The notes under the pieces: model-generated | Database searches by the model: none | What the model was told of the DNA's origin: nothing | What the model saw: the letters and a program-made list of their open reading frames with translations, nothing else | NCBI RefSeq assembly: GCF_013267355.1 | Contig: NZ_CP053985.1 | Coordinates: 4,154,001 to 4,218,000, forward strand | DNA: 64,000 nucleotides | Direction: 5' to 3' | From: Achromobacter pestifer | Lineage (GTDB): Bacteria; Pseudomonadota; Gammaproteobacteria; Burkholderiales; Burkholderiaceae_B | Part shown: positions 8,701 to 15,999 of the stretch, piece by piece | Numbering within the stretch: position 1 is the stretch's first letter | Layout of the letters: every line of letters begins with the position of its first letter | Translations under genes and position numbers: made by a program

Positions 8701-9364
8701 CGTGGGCATAGGCGGCGTTTACATGTGCATTTACGGCATGGATTCGCCCGGCGGCTATCAACTGGTCGGACGCACCTTGCCGATCTGGAACAAGTTCCTG
8801 AAGAATCCGGTGTTCCAGGATGGCAAGCCCTGGCTGCTGCGCTTTTTCGATCAGGTGCGCTTCTATCCGGTGACCGAGGCCGAACTCGACCTGCTACGCG
8901 AGGACTTCCGCGAAGGCCGGGCCACGGTCCGCATCGAGGAAGAGGTGTTCGACTTCGCCGCGCACCAGCGCTTCCTGGCGCAAGAGGCCGACAGCATCGC
9001 CGCGTTCCAGACGCGCCAGAAGAGCGCCTTCGATGCCGAGGTCGCCTTATGGAAAAGCGAGGATGCCGCGGTGGATCAGGACGCGGCCGCGCCCGAGCCC
9101 GAAGCCGGGCCGGCATTGAAGGAAGGCGAAAGCCTGGTCAGCGCCGACATGTGCGGCAACATCTGGAAGATCCCGGTGCAGGTGGGCCAAAGCGTATCGG
9201 CCGGCGACACGCTGGTGGTGGTCGAGGCCATGAAGATGGAGCTGTCCGTCATCGCGCCCGCTTCGGGAACCGTGGTCGCGATCCGCTGCGTGCCCGGCAA
9301 ACCGGTGAACGCGGGCGACCCGCTCATCGTGCTGGCCGAAGACGCGACCTGCCCCGTGGCCTGA
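5732..9364 (+). CDS. uca: Urea carboxylase (biotin-dependent)
   Basis: Carboxylates urea to allophanate with ATP and bicarbonate. It has 1210 aa from a GTG start with a GGGAG ribosome-binding site. The order is: biotin carboxylase domain (1-450, [11 protein letters not shown] ATP-grasp loop, [14 protein letters not shown]), then KipA/KipI-like carboxyltransferase domains (about 460-1060, [22 protein letters not shown] split by the family-typical spacing), then a biotinyl domain with the attachment lysine in EAMKMELS (Lys1168). Some enzymes of this family are guanidine carboxylases; here the urea importer is next door and no carboxyguanidine deiminase genes are present, so urea is favoured. 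Acts in the cytoplasm with AtzF. Confidence 0.93.
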   Translation: [1210 protein letters not shown]

Positions 9365-9366
9365 CC

Positions 9367-10116
9367 ATGCGCCTGGAATCCGTGCAGGCCGCGCCGGCCA
9401 TCCGCCAGGCGCCGGCCCTGGCCGGCTCGCTGGCCGACCAGGTCTACCAGCGGCTGAAGGACGACCTGTTCGACTTCCGCGTGCTGCCGGGCGAGCGCTT
9501 TACCGAGGCCGAGGTGGCGGCGCGGCTGGGCGTCAGCCGCACGCCGGTGCGGTTGGGACTGGCGCGGCTGGAGCGCGAGGGCTATGTGCTGCCCCGTCCG
9601 CGCAGCGGCTGGCAGGTGCGGCCTTTCGACTTCGAACGCTTCGAGGCGCTGTACGACGTGCGCGTGGTGCTGGAGCAGGCCGCGGTGGAACGGCTGTGTG
9701 CGCGCGAGCACATGGACGAGGGCGGCATCCTGGGCGCGCTGAAGGACGTGTGGCTGGCGCCGCCGCGCCAGCGCATCCTGGACGGGCGGCTGGTGGCGCA
9801 GCTGGACGAGGCTTTTCATTGTTCGCTGGTGGCCGCCGCAGGCAATCCCGAGCTGGCGCAGATCCATCGCGACGTGACCGAGAAGATACGCATCGTGCGG
9901 CGGCTGGACTTCACCAAGGATTTCCGCGTGGACGCCACCTACGACGAGCACGCCGCCATCCTGCGCGCGGTGCTGGCGCGCCGCGCCGACGAGGCCGCGC
10001 GCATGCTGCGTTCGCATATCGGCATGAGCCGCGCCGAGGTGCGCAAGATCACGCTGCACATGCTGCACCAGGCGCGCGAGCACGCCGGCGGGCGGAGCCT
10101 TGCGTCTCCGGATTAG
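9367..10116 (+). CDS. GntR-family regulator, FCD subfamily
   Basis: 249 aa. A winged helix-turn-helix occupies residues 20-85 (LADQVYQRLKDDL, ARLGVSRTPVRLGLARL). A C-terminal FCD ligand domain (90-225) follows, with the usual metal ligands visible as Asp147, His151, His195 and His217. It begins 2 bp after the urea carboxylase stop without a clear ribosome-binding site, so it is probably translated by coupling. Position in the operon and a matching palindrome at 3842-3853 suggest it controls urea degradation, perhaps responding to an intermediate. Its stop overlaps the stop of the convergent anti-sigma gene by 4 bp. Confidence 0.88.
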   Translation: MRLESVQAAPAIRQAPALAGSLADQVYQRLKDDLFDFRVLPGERFTEAEVAARLGVSRTPVRLGLARLEREGYVLPRPRSGWQVRPFDFERFEALYDVRVVLEQAAVERLCAREHMDEGGILGALKDVWLAPPRQRILDGRLVAQLDEAFHCSLVAAAGNPELAQIHRDVTEKIRIVRRLDFTKDFRVDATYDEHAAILRAVLARRADEAARMLRSHIGMSRAEVRKITLHMLHQAREHAGGRSLASPD

Positions 10117-10928
10117 CCCTGCAGCTGCTGGTAGACCTCCTGCGAGACGCGCAGCAGCTCATCGCGGCTGACTGCGCCGGACAGCGCATAGCCGAACTGT
10201 CCTTCGACCCAATAGAACACACGCACCGGACCTTCCTGGGTGAACTGGAAGGCGGTTTGCCCGCCGGCGGCCTCGCGGGTGACGTACAGCGTCAGGCGCT
10301 GGCCGTCGGCCGCGCCGTACATGAAGAGCGCCACCGGCCCCGCGCCGCCGGGCAGCAGACGGCCGCCCACCAGTTCATAGCCGGCCTGCGACAGGGACGG
10401 CGGGCGCATGGTCGCGCCCATGCGCTTGGTCAGCCAGGTGACCAGGCCTTTCTCGTTGTCGGCGCCGACTTCCACGGGCCGGCCCATGTCGGGCGCGTAG
10501 ACCGCGTGGGCGATGGCGGCGCGCTGCGCATAGCCGCCCGCGATGCGCTCGGGCGCGGCGGTCGCCAGCGCGGCCTGCAACTGGCGGGCGTCCATGGCGC
10601 CGCGCGTGATCCAGGCGGCGCTGGCGCTGACGGCGGCGATCGCCACGCCGGCGGCCAGGGCCCGCCAGGGCCAGGGGTTCGCGGGCCGCGCCAGGGGCAG
10701 GCGCAGCGGCAGCGGCTCGTCCAGCACCGGGTCCAGCATGGCGTGCAGCAGGCGCCGCTGTTCGCGCCATTCGTCGACGCGGGCCTGGTCCTGCGGATGC
10801 GCGGCCAGGAAGGCCTCGACCTCGGCGCGGCGCGCCGGCGGCAACTGGCCGTCCGCATAGGCATGCAGGTCGGCTTCGGTAATCGGGGTGCCCGCGCCGG
10901 GCACCGCATGGAGGTGTTTTTCGTTCAT
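10113..10928 (-). CDS. Anti-sigma factor, single membrane span
   Basis: 271 aa. The N-terminal cytoplasmic part (residues 15-65) has the anti-sigma signature ADLHAYADGQL...RRAEVEAFL...VDEWREQ; it lacks the HxxxCxxC zinc motif. One membrane helix follows at about 87-107, then a periplasmic domain of about 160 residues. It lies 1 bp downstream of the ECF sigma gene, the standard arrangement for a sigma/anti-sigma pair. It should bind the sigma factor at the membrane until a periplasmic signal releases it; the signal is unknown. Confidence 0.85.
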   Translation of the reverse strand: MNEKHLHAVPGAGTPITEADLHAYADGQLPPARRAEVEAFLAAHPQDQARVDEWREQRRLLHAMLDPVLDEPLPLRLPLARPANPWPWRALAAGVAIAAVSASAAWITRGAMDARQLQAALATAAPERIAGGYAQRAAIAHAVYAPDMGRPVEVGADNEKGLVTWLTKRMGATMRPPSLSQAGYELVGGRLLPGGAGPVALFMYGAADGQRLTLYVTREAAGGQTAFQFTQEGPVRVFYWVEGQFGYALSGAVSRDELLRVSQEVYQQLQG

Positions 10929-10929
10929 G

Positions 10930-11442
10930 TCATTTCACGCGATGGAGCTTGCTGACGGTATCGCGCGCCTGCATCAGCGCGCCCAGCTTTTCGCGGGCGC
11001 GCGACAGGCGCGACATGACCGTGCCCATCGGCACGTCCAGTATCCGGGCGGTTTCCTGATAGGACAGGTCCTCCACGCATATCAGCAACAGCACTTCCCG
11101 CTGTTCGGCGGGCAGGGCTTGCAGGCAGCGGTCCAGGTCGCGCACCTCCAGGTGGTCGGTCTGCGTGGCGCGCACCGGAGCGTCGGGCAGTTCGCCCAGG
11201 GCGGTCTGTTCGGCCCGCCGGCTGCTGGCGCGCACGCCGTCGATGAAATGGTTATGCATGATGCCGAACATCCAGGCGCGCAGCTCGCCGCGCCGCTGCC
11301 AGCGCGAATAGCGGCTCCATGCGCGCTCCAGCGTGTCCTGGACCAGGTCGTCGGCCCGGTGGGGGTCGCCCGTCAGCCCGCGGGCATAACGCCGCAGGCT
11401 GGGGATGCAGGCCAGGATCAGGGCTTCGTCTTCGGCGCGCAT
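10930..11442 (-). CDS. ECF RNA polymerase sigma factor
   Basis: 170 aa. Region 2 (about 5-75: DDLVQDTLERAW, MFGIMHNHFID) and region 4 (about 105-160: LPAEQREVLLLICVEDLSYQETARIL, GTVMSRLSRAREKL) are complete; no extra domain. It is transcribed after a small secreted protein gene (gap 30 bp) and directly before the anti-sigma gene. A candidate ECF-type promoter (11886-11914) precedes the operon, which would make the system autoregulated. Confidence 0.93.
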   Translation of the reverse strand: MRAEDEALILACIPSLRRYARGLTGDPHRADDLVQDTLERAWSRYSRWQRRGELRAWMFGIMHNHFIDGVRASSRRAEQTALGELPDAPVRATQTDHLEVRDLDRCLQALPAEQREVLLLICVEDLSYQETARILDVPMGTVMSRLSRAREKLGALMQARDTVSKLHRVK

Positions 11443-11472
11443 GGATGGCTGCGTTGGATGGCGGGCACCGTA

Positions 11473-11841
11473 TCAGGGCTTGGCGACGTGCCAGATTTCC
11501 TTGAAATTGTCGCCGGTCTTGTCGCCCGCCTTGGCGTCCTTGGCGAACGTGTACAGCGGCTTGCCCTTGCTGGCCCATTGCTTGCTGCCGTCGTCGCGGG
11601 TGATGACGGTCAGGTCGCCCATGGGCTTGGCGTCGGCGCTGGCCATGACCGGCGGCCAGATCTTGGCGCATTGGTCGTTGCAGGCGCTCTTGCCGCCGGC
11701 ATCCTTGTCGAAGGTGTAAAGCGTCATGCCGGCGCTGTTGACCAGCATGCCGTCCTGGGCCTTGACGGCCTGGGCCTGGGCGCCGGCCGAAAACAGGGCG
11801 GCGGCGGAGATGGCCAGGGCTGCGGCGATGTGTTTACGCAT
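11473..11841 (-). CDS. Secreted protein of the YX(F/W/Y)XXD-repeat (COG4315) family
   Basis: 122 aa with a clear signal peptide (cleavage after about residue 23, AQAQA). The mature part has two similar units, each with a LYTFDKD/LYTFAKD motif, and two cysteines (CNDQC). Proteins of this family are often coded beside ECF sigma factors; their biochemical role is not established. As first gene of the operon it may be the main effector or a sensor of the envelope response. The function is unknown. Confidence 0.82.
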   Translation of the reverse strand: MRKHIAAALAISAAALFSAGAQAQAVKAQDGMLVNSAGMTLYTFDKDAGGKSACNDQCAKIWPPVMASADAKPMGDLTVITRDDGSKQWASKGKPLYTFAKDAKAGDKTGDNFKEIWHVAKP

Positions 11842-11885
11842 GGTGTGCCTCGTACGTAGATAGGGAAAGTGGGAGACTGCCCCCT

Positions 11886-11914
11886 ACAGACGCTGCCGGT
11901 TCCGGCTTTATTCC
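11886..11914 (-). promoter_or_regulatory. Candidate ECF-type promoter of the sigma operon
   Basis: On the minus strand GGAATAA (11914-11908) is followed after 15 bp by CGTCTGT (11892-11886). A -35 with GGAA and a -10 with CGTC at this spacing fits ECF promoters. The predicted start is about 40 nt before the first gene. Moderate confidence, because the specificity of this sigma factor is not known. Confidence 0.45.
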
Positions 11915-11941
11915 AGCCGGATTGAAAGAAGTTGCAAAGGG

Positions 11942-12406
11942 TCAGCCGGCCGGCCGGACCGCGCCGGGTTCATGACGCATTTCATATTCCAGGTCGGTCT
12001 CCTCCACGGGGATGAAGCCCAGCGCTTCATAGAGGCGCCGGGCGGGGCTGCCCTTGAGCACGCTCAGGGTGACGGGGACGCCTTCGGCGTCGGCTTCGTC
12101 CAGCACGCCTTCCAGCAGGCGGCGGCCCAGCCCGCGGCCCTGGAAGGCGGGGTCGATCTGAATCTGCACGATGCGCCAGCCGGCCGGGTCCCGGCCATGC
12201 TTGAACAGGCCGGCGGGCCGGCCGTCCAGCCAGACGATGCGGGCATCCTCGAAGCGGTAGCGGATGCGGGCCAGATGGTGGTCGTCATCCAGCGGCGCGC
12301 CCGCGCGCTGCAGGTGTTCCTGCATGGTGGTCTTGCGCAGGGTGAGCAGGAAGGGCAGGTCGTCTTCGGTGGCGGGTTGCAACGCCAGGGAGCAGGTCTG
12401 GTTCAT
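11942..12406 (-). CDS. GNAT-family N-acetyltransferase
   Basis: 154 aa, a single GNAT domain. The acetyl-CoA pyrophosphate loop is QGRGLGRR (residues 89-96) and the C-terminal strand-helix is SPARRLYEALGF. The acceptor cannot be predicted. The gene stands alone between the ECF operon and the catabolic island. No ribosome-binding site is seen, and a run of nine C on the coding strand (12423-12431) sits 17 nt upstream of the ATG. Confidence 0.88.
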   Translation of the reverse strand: MNQTCSLALQPATEDDLPFLLTLRKTTMQEHLQRAGAPLDDDHHLARIRYRFEDARIVWLDGRPAGLFKHGRDPAGWRIVQIQIDPAFQGRGLGRRLLEGVLDEADAEGVPVTLSVLKGSPARRLYEALGFIPVEETDLEYEMRHEPGAVRPAG

Positions 12407-12422
12407 GGAAACGGGGGAAGTA

Positions 12423-12431
12423 GGGGGGGGG
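12423..12431. repeat. G9/C9 homopolymer upstream of the GNAT gene
   Basis: Nine consecutive G on the plus strand, in the 107-bp gap between the GNAT start and the end of the kinase gene. Such tracts slip during replication in Bordetella-like genomes. Here it could change promoter spacing or leader length of the GNAT gene. No variation can be seen in one sequence. Confidence 0.55.
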
Positions 12432-12513
12432 CGTCCGGCTACCGCGCCGGCCCGATTATCAGGTTATAGAGCGGTTGCGCTCCGGACGCCAGCCCGCCGC
12501 CGGCGTCCGCCGT

Positions 12514-13557
12514 TCAAGCCGCGCCGCCGTTGCGGGCGCACTCCCAGCCCAGCTCGGCCAACGGTTCCACCTTGGCGCCCATGGATAGTGCGTCGTCGGC
12601 GGCGGCGTTGCCGCTCGAGGCGCGCGCGGCAACGCCCTGCAGGATGGCGGCCATGCGGAAGAAACTGTAGGCCAGGTAGAAGCCCCAATCGGACACGCCG
12701 GCCAGCCCGCGCGCCCGGCAATACGCCGCCACGGCCTCGTCCTCGGTGGGGATGCCCAGCGCGCCGAGATCGGATCCGGCCACGCCGCGCCACAGCTGCG
12801 GCGATACGCGCCAGCACATGCAGTAATACGCCAGGTCCGCCAGCGGGTGTCCCAGCGTGGAAAGCTCCCAGTCCAGCAGGGCCAGGGCGCGGGGCTCGGT
12901 GGGGTGGAAGATCAGGTTGTCCAGCCGGAAATCGCCATGCACCAGGCGGGTTTCGTCGCTGGCGGGAATGTTGCGGGGCAGCCAGTCGATCAGCGATTCC
13001 ATGGCGGGCAGGTCGGCGGCCGGCCGGCTTTCGCGGTATTGCCGCGTCCAGCGCGAGATCTGGCGCGCGTAGTAATTGCCTGGACGGCCGTAGTTTTCCA
13101 GACCCAGGGCCACGTAGTCCAGCTCATGCAGGGCGGCAAGGACGCGGCTGGTTTCCGCGTAGATGGCGCTGCGCTCGGCCGGCTCCAGGCCCGGCAGTGC
13201 CGGGTCGACGAAGCTGCGGCCCTGCACGTAGTCCATCAGGTAAAAGGGCGTGCCGAGCAGGCTGTCGTCGGCGCAATAGTCCAGCATGCGCGGCACGGGC
13301 ACCTCGCTGCGCTCCAGCGCCCGCATGACCTGGAACTCCCGGTCGATGGCGTGCGCCGAAGGCAACAGCTTGCCGGCGGGCTGCTTGCGCAGCACGTACT
13401 GGCCGCGGGCAGTCGTCACGACGTAGGTCGGATTCGACTGGCCGCCTGCCAGACGGCGCAGCGCCACTTCCTCCGTCCGCCCGGCGTACCCCGCGCGCAC
13501 CAGATAGGCGGCCAGCGCGTCGTGGCCGGCGATCCCATCTTCCGACGCGCCCGTCAC
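12514..13557 (-). CDS. APH-fold phosphotransferase (ACAD10/11- or LvaA-type kinase)
   Basis: 347 aa from a GTG start that overlaps the stop of the acyl-CoA dehydrogenase gene (GTGA, 13557-13554). Kinase features are a GGQSNPTY nucleotide loop (38-45), Lys58, the catalytic HGDFRLDN (Asp209, Asn214) and metal-binding LLDWE (Asp229). It is an aminoglycoside-phosphotransferase-like fold, but coupling to an acyl-CoA dehydrogenase points to the kinases that phosphorylate 4-hydroxyacyl-CoAs (LvaA in levulinate use, the kinase part of ACAD10/11) rather than antibiotic resistance. The substrate is inferred. It is the last gene of the long minus-strand operon. Confidence 0.82.
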   Translation of the reverse strand: MTGASEDGIAGHDALAAYLVRAGYAGRTEEVALRRLAGGQSNPTYVVTTARGQYVLRKQPAGKLLPSAHAIDREFQVMRALERSEVPVPRMLDYCADDSLLGTPFYLMDYVQGRSFVDPALPGLEPAERSAIYAETSRVLAALHELDYVALGLENYGRPGNYYARQISRWTRQYRESRPAADLPAMESLIDWLPRNIPASDETRLVHGDFRLDNLIFHPTEPRALALLDWELSTLGHPLADLAYYCMCWRVSPQLWRGVAGSDLGALGIPTEDEAVAAYCRARGLAGVSDWGFYLAYSFFRMAAILQGVAARASSGNAAADDALSMGAKVEPLAELGWECARNGGAA

Positions 13558-14777
13558 GATTGCGCCCCGCTTGGTTCCTGCGCCTGCCAATGCCAGAAGT
13601 CGTCGCCTTCGTCCATCAGGAATCGCGCCAGCACCATCTTGTGCACTTCCGAGGCGCCATCGACCAGCCGGGCCTGGCGCGCGTAACGGTAAATCCAGGC
13701 CAGGGCGGTATCGCGGGAATAGCCGCGCGCGCCGGTCAGCTGGATGGCGGTGTCGACCGCCTTGTGCAGCGTTTCGGAGACGACGATCTTCGCCATCGAG
13801 ACTTCCTTGCGCGCGTAGCTGCCCTGGTCCAGGGCGACGGCGGCGCGCATCGTCAGCAGGCGGCCGACCTCGATCGCCATGGCGCATTCGCCCAGCATCC
13901 ATTGCACGCCTTCGCGCTCGGCCAGCGCGGTGCCGAAGCTCTGCCGGGTCGCCACGTAGTCGCGCGCGATCGCCAGGGACCGGCGGGCCAGCCCCAGCCA
14001 GCGCATGCAATGCGTCAGCCGCGCGGGGCCCAGGCGGATCTGCGTGACCTTCAGGCCGTCGCCCACGCCGAGCAGGCGGTTCTCGTCGGGGATCTCCAGT
14101 CCGTCGAACACCAGTTCGCAATGGCCGCCGTGTTCCTCCGGGCCCATGATGGGGATGCGCCGTTCGATGCGCCAGCCGGGCTGGTCCGCGTCGAAGAGAA
14201 AGGCCGTCAGGCCCTTGCGCGGATCATCCGAAGTCTTGGCCATCAGGATGAAATGCTGCGCCACGCCCGCGCCGGTGATGAACCACTTCTTGCCATGCAC
14301 CCGCCATTTGCCGTCTTGCAGGGTGGCGGTGGTGCGCATCATCGATGGGTCGGAGCCGCTGCCCGGATGCGGCTCGGTCATGGCGAACGAGGATCGCACC
14401 TTGCCGTCCACGATGGGTTGCAGCCAACGCGCCTTCTGCGCCTCGGTGGCGACCTTCTCCAGCACCATCATGTTGCCGTCGTCGGGCGCCGCGCTATTGA
14501 ACACCACGGGTCCGAAGATCGACACGTTCATTTCTTCGTAGCAGGCCGCCATGCCGACGCGCGACAGGCCCTGGCCGCCGCGTTCGCGCGGCATCTGCAG
14601 GGCCCACAGCCCGGCTTCTTGCGCGCGGCGGCGCAGCGGCTGCAAGACTTCCTCGCGGATGTTCTCGTGTTCGTCGTAGGAGGACGGGTCCGCCTCCACC
14701 GGCAGGATATGCGTCTCGACAAAGGCCTTGATGCGCAGGCGGTAGCTTTCGATTTCTGGTGTGAGGCTGAAGTCCAT
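13554..14777 (-). CDS. Acyl-CoA dehydrogenase family protein, ACAD10/11 type
   Basis: 407 aa from ATG 14777; a TTG at 14795 overlapping the SDR stop is the alternative. [13 protein letters not shown] (131-143), WFITGAG and [18 protein letters not shown] are ACAD landmarks. At the position of the usual catalytic Glu (YEGT) the protein has Asp373 in [10 protein letters not shown], the pattern of ACAD10/11 and LvaC-like proteins (DG-x2-EVH). In that group the flavoprotein works together with a kinase to remove phosphate from a 4-phosphoacyl-CoA. The coupled kinase gene downstream supports this reading. FAD-dependent and cytoplasmic. Confidence 0.85.
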   Translation of the reverse strand: MDFSLTPEIESYRLRIKAFVETHILPVEADPSSYDEHENIREEVLQPLRRRAQEAGLWALQMPRERGGQGLSRVGMAACYEEMNVSIFGPVVFNSAAPDDGNMMVLEKVATEAQKARWLQPIVDGKVRSSFAMTEPHPGSGSDPSMMRTTATLQDGKWRVHGKKWFITGAGVAQHFILMAKTSDDPRKGLTAFLFDADQPGWRIERRIPIMGPEEHGGHCELVFDGLEIPDENRLLGVGDGLKVTQIRLGPARLTHCMRWLGLARRSLAIARDYVATRQSFGTALAEREGVQWMLGECAMAIEVGRLLTMRAAVALDQGSYARKEVSMAKIVVSETLHKAVDTAIQLTGARGYSRDTALAWIYRYARQARLVDGASEVHKMVLARFLMDEGDDFWHWQAQEPSGAQS

Positions 14778-14791
14778 GTTGCGTCCCGGAG

Positions 14792-15553
14792 TCAAAGCGT
14801 GGAAACAAGATGCCCGCCGTCCACCACCAGGACCGATCCGGTCATGAACGAGGAGGCATCGGAAGCCAGCAGCAGCAGGGGAGCCGACAGCTCCCGCGCC
14901 TGCCCGAGCCGGCGCTGCGGCACGCGCCGGATCAGCGCCTGCCCCGCGTCGCTGGCGAAGAATTCGCGGTTAAGGTCGGTTTCGATGTAGCCCGGCGCCA
15001 GCGCATTGACGCGGATGCCGTGGCGCGCCCATTCCAGCGCCAGGGCTTGCGTCAGCTGGATCAGGGCGGCCTTGGAGGCGGCGTAGGCGGGCACCTGCTG
15101 GGCCACCCGCAGCCCCAGGATGGAGGCGATGTTGATGATGCTGCCGCCGCCATGCGCCTGCATATGGCGGCCGGCCGCCTGCGCCACCCGCCAGGTGCCG
15201 TTGAGGTTGACGTCGATCACGTCCATCCAGTCGGCTTCGGTGTGTTCCAGCGCCGGGCGGGCGGCGGTAATGCCGGCGTTGTTGACCAGGATGTCGATGG
15301 CGCCGCCCAGGCGCTCTGACGCGGCATCGAACAGGCCGGCGACGCTGTCGGGCTGGGTCACGTCCAGCGCGATGGCGCATGCCTGCCGGTCCGTGGCCGC
15401 CAGTTCCGCGGCCAGCTGCTCGCCGGCCTGCAGCCTGCGTCCGGCCAGGGCCACGTGCGCGCCCGCGGCGGACAGAGTGCGCGCGAACTCCTCGCCGAGT
15501 CCGCCGAAGGCGCCGGTCACCAGGGCCCGCTTGTTGCGTAGGTCCTCGAACAT
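14792..15553 (-). CDS. Short-chain dehydrogenase/reductase
   Basis: 253 aa from ATG 15553, 7 nt after GGAG; a GTG two codons earlier lies too close to that site. It is a classical SDR: TGAFGGLG cofactor loop (13-20), NNAG (91-94), Ser144 and Tyr157-x3-Lys161, with DVTQ after strand 3. In the operon it precedes the acyl-CoA dehydrogenase/kinase pair. An oxo-acyl-CoA or hydroxyacyl-CoA redox step, as done by LvaD in levulinate catabolism, is plausible but not proven. Confidence 0.87.
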   Translation of the reverse strand: MFEDLRNKRALVTGAFGGLGEEFARTLSAAGAHVALAGRRLQAGEQLAAELAATDRQACAIALDVTQPDSVAGLFDAASERLGGAIDILVNNAGITAARPALEHTEADWMDVIDVNLNGTWRVAQAAGRHMQAHGGGSIINIASILGLRVAQQVPAYAASKAALIQLTQALALEWARHGIRVNALAPGYIETDLNREFFASDAGQALIRRVPQRRLGQARELSAPLLLLASDASSFMTGSVLVVDGGHLVSTL

Positions 15554-15587
15554 GCTCACTCTCCTTCGGGCGATGCCGCCACGGGGG

Positions 15588-15980
15588 TCATGCAGGCTTG
15601 TACGCCGACGCTTCCACTTCGATCAGCCACTCGGGCCGCGCCAGGGCCCGCACCACGACCAGCGTCGCGGCGGGGCGGGCCTCGCCCAGATAGGCCAGCC
15701 TGACGGGACCGAGCAGGGGCAGCTGGCTTTCGTCCGTGATGTAGGTCACGACCTTGACCAGATCGCCGGCATGCATCCCCGCGGCCTCCAGCATGGCCTG
15801 GATGTTGCGCCAGGCGGCATGGGCCTGGGCTTCGAAGCCTGGCGCGAGCACGCCCTCGGACGATACTCCCACCTGGCCGGCGATGTGCAGCCAGCGCCCG
15901 GCGCCTTCGGTCAGCACGCCCTGGCTGTAGGGGCCCAACGGGGCGCAGACGCCCGCGGGATTGAGTGGTTGGCCTGCCAT
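15588..15980 (-). CDS. Rid-family protein (RidA-like, catalytic Arg absent)
   Basis: 130 aa, chorismate-mutase-like trimer fold. Landmarks are GPYSQGV (16-22), the HIAGQVG strand and VTYITDE. RidA deaminases carry an arginine in a PARS motif near residue 105; here the segment reads RPAATLVVV, so that Arg is replaced by Ala. The protein therefore looks like a Rid4-7-type member whose chemistry is undefined, rather than an imine deaminase. Its place in the operon suggests it handles a reactive intermediate of the pathway. Confidence 0.8.
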   Translation of the reverse strand: MAGQPLNPAGVCAPLGPYSQGVLTEGAGRWLHIAGQVGVSSEGVLAPGFEAQAHAAWRNIQAMLEAAGMHAGDLVKVVTYITDESQLPLLGPVRLAYLGEARPAATLVVVRALARPEWLIEVEASAYKPA

Positions 15981-15999
15981 GGGGACTCCTCGTGAAAGA

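Noticed and set aside
12514..13557. Aminoglycoside resistance gene
   Set aside because: The APH fold is shared with metabolic kinases. Coupling with an acyl-CoA dehydrogenase and the absence of mobile elements speak against resistance.
12514..14121. A fused long kinase frame extending into the acyl-CoA dehydrogenase gene
   Set aside because: The extra part is the dehydrogenase gene in another frame. A GTG overlapping its stop is the true start.
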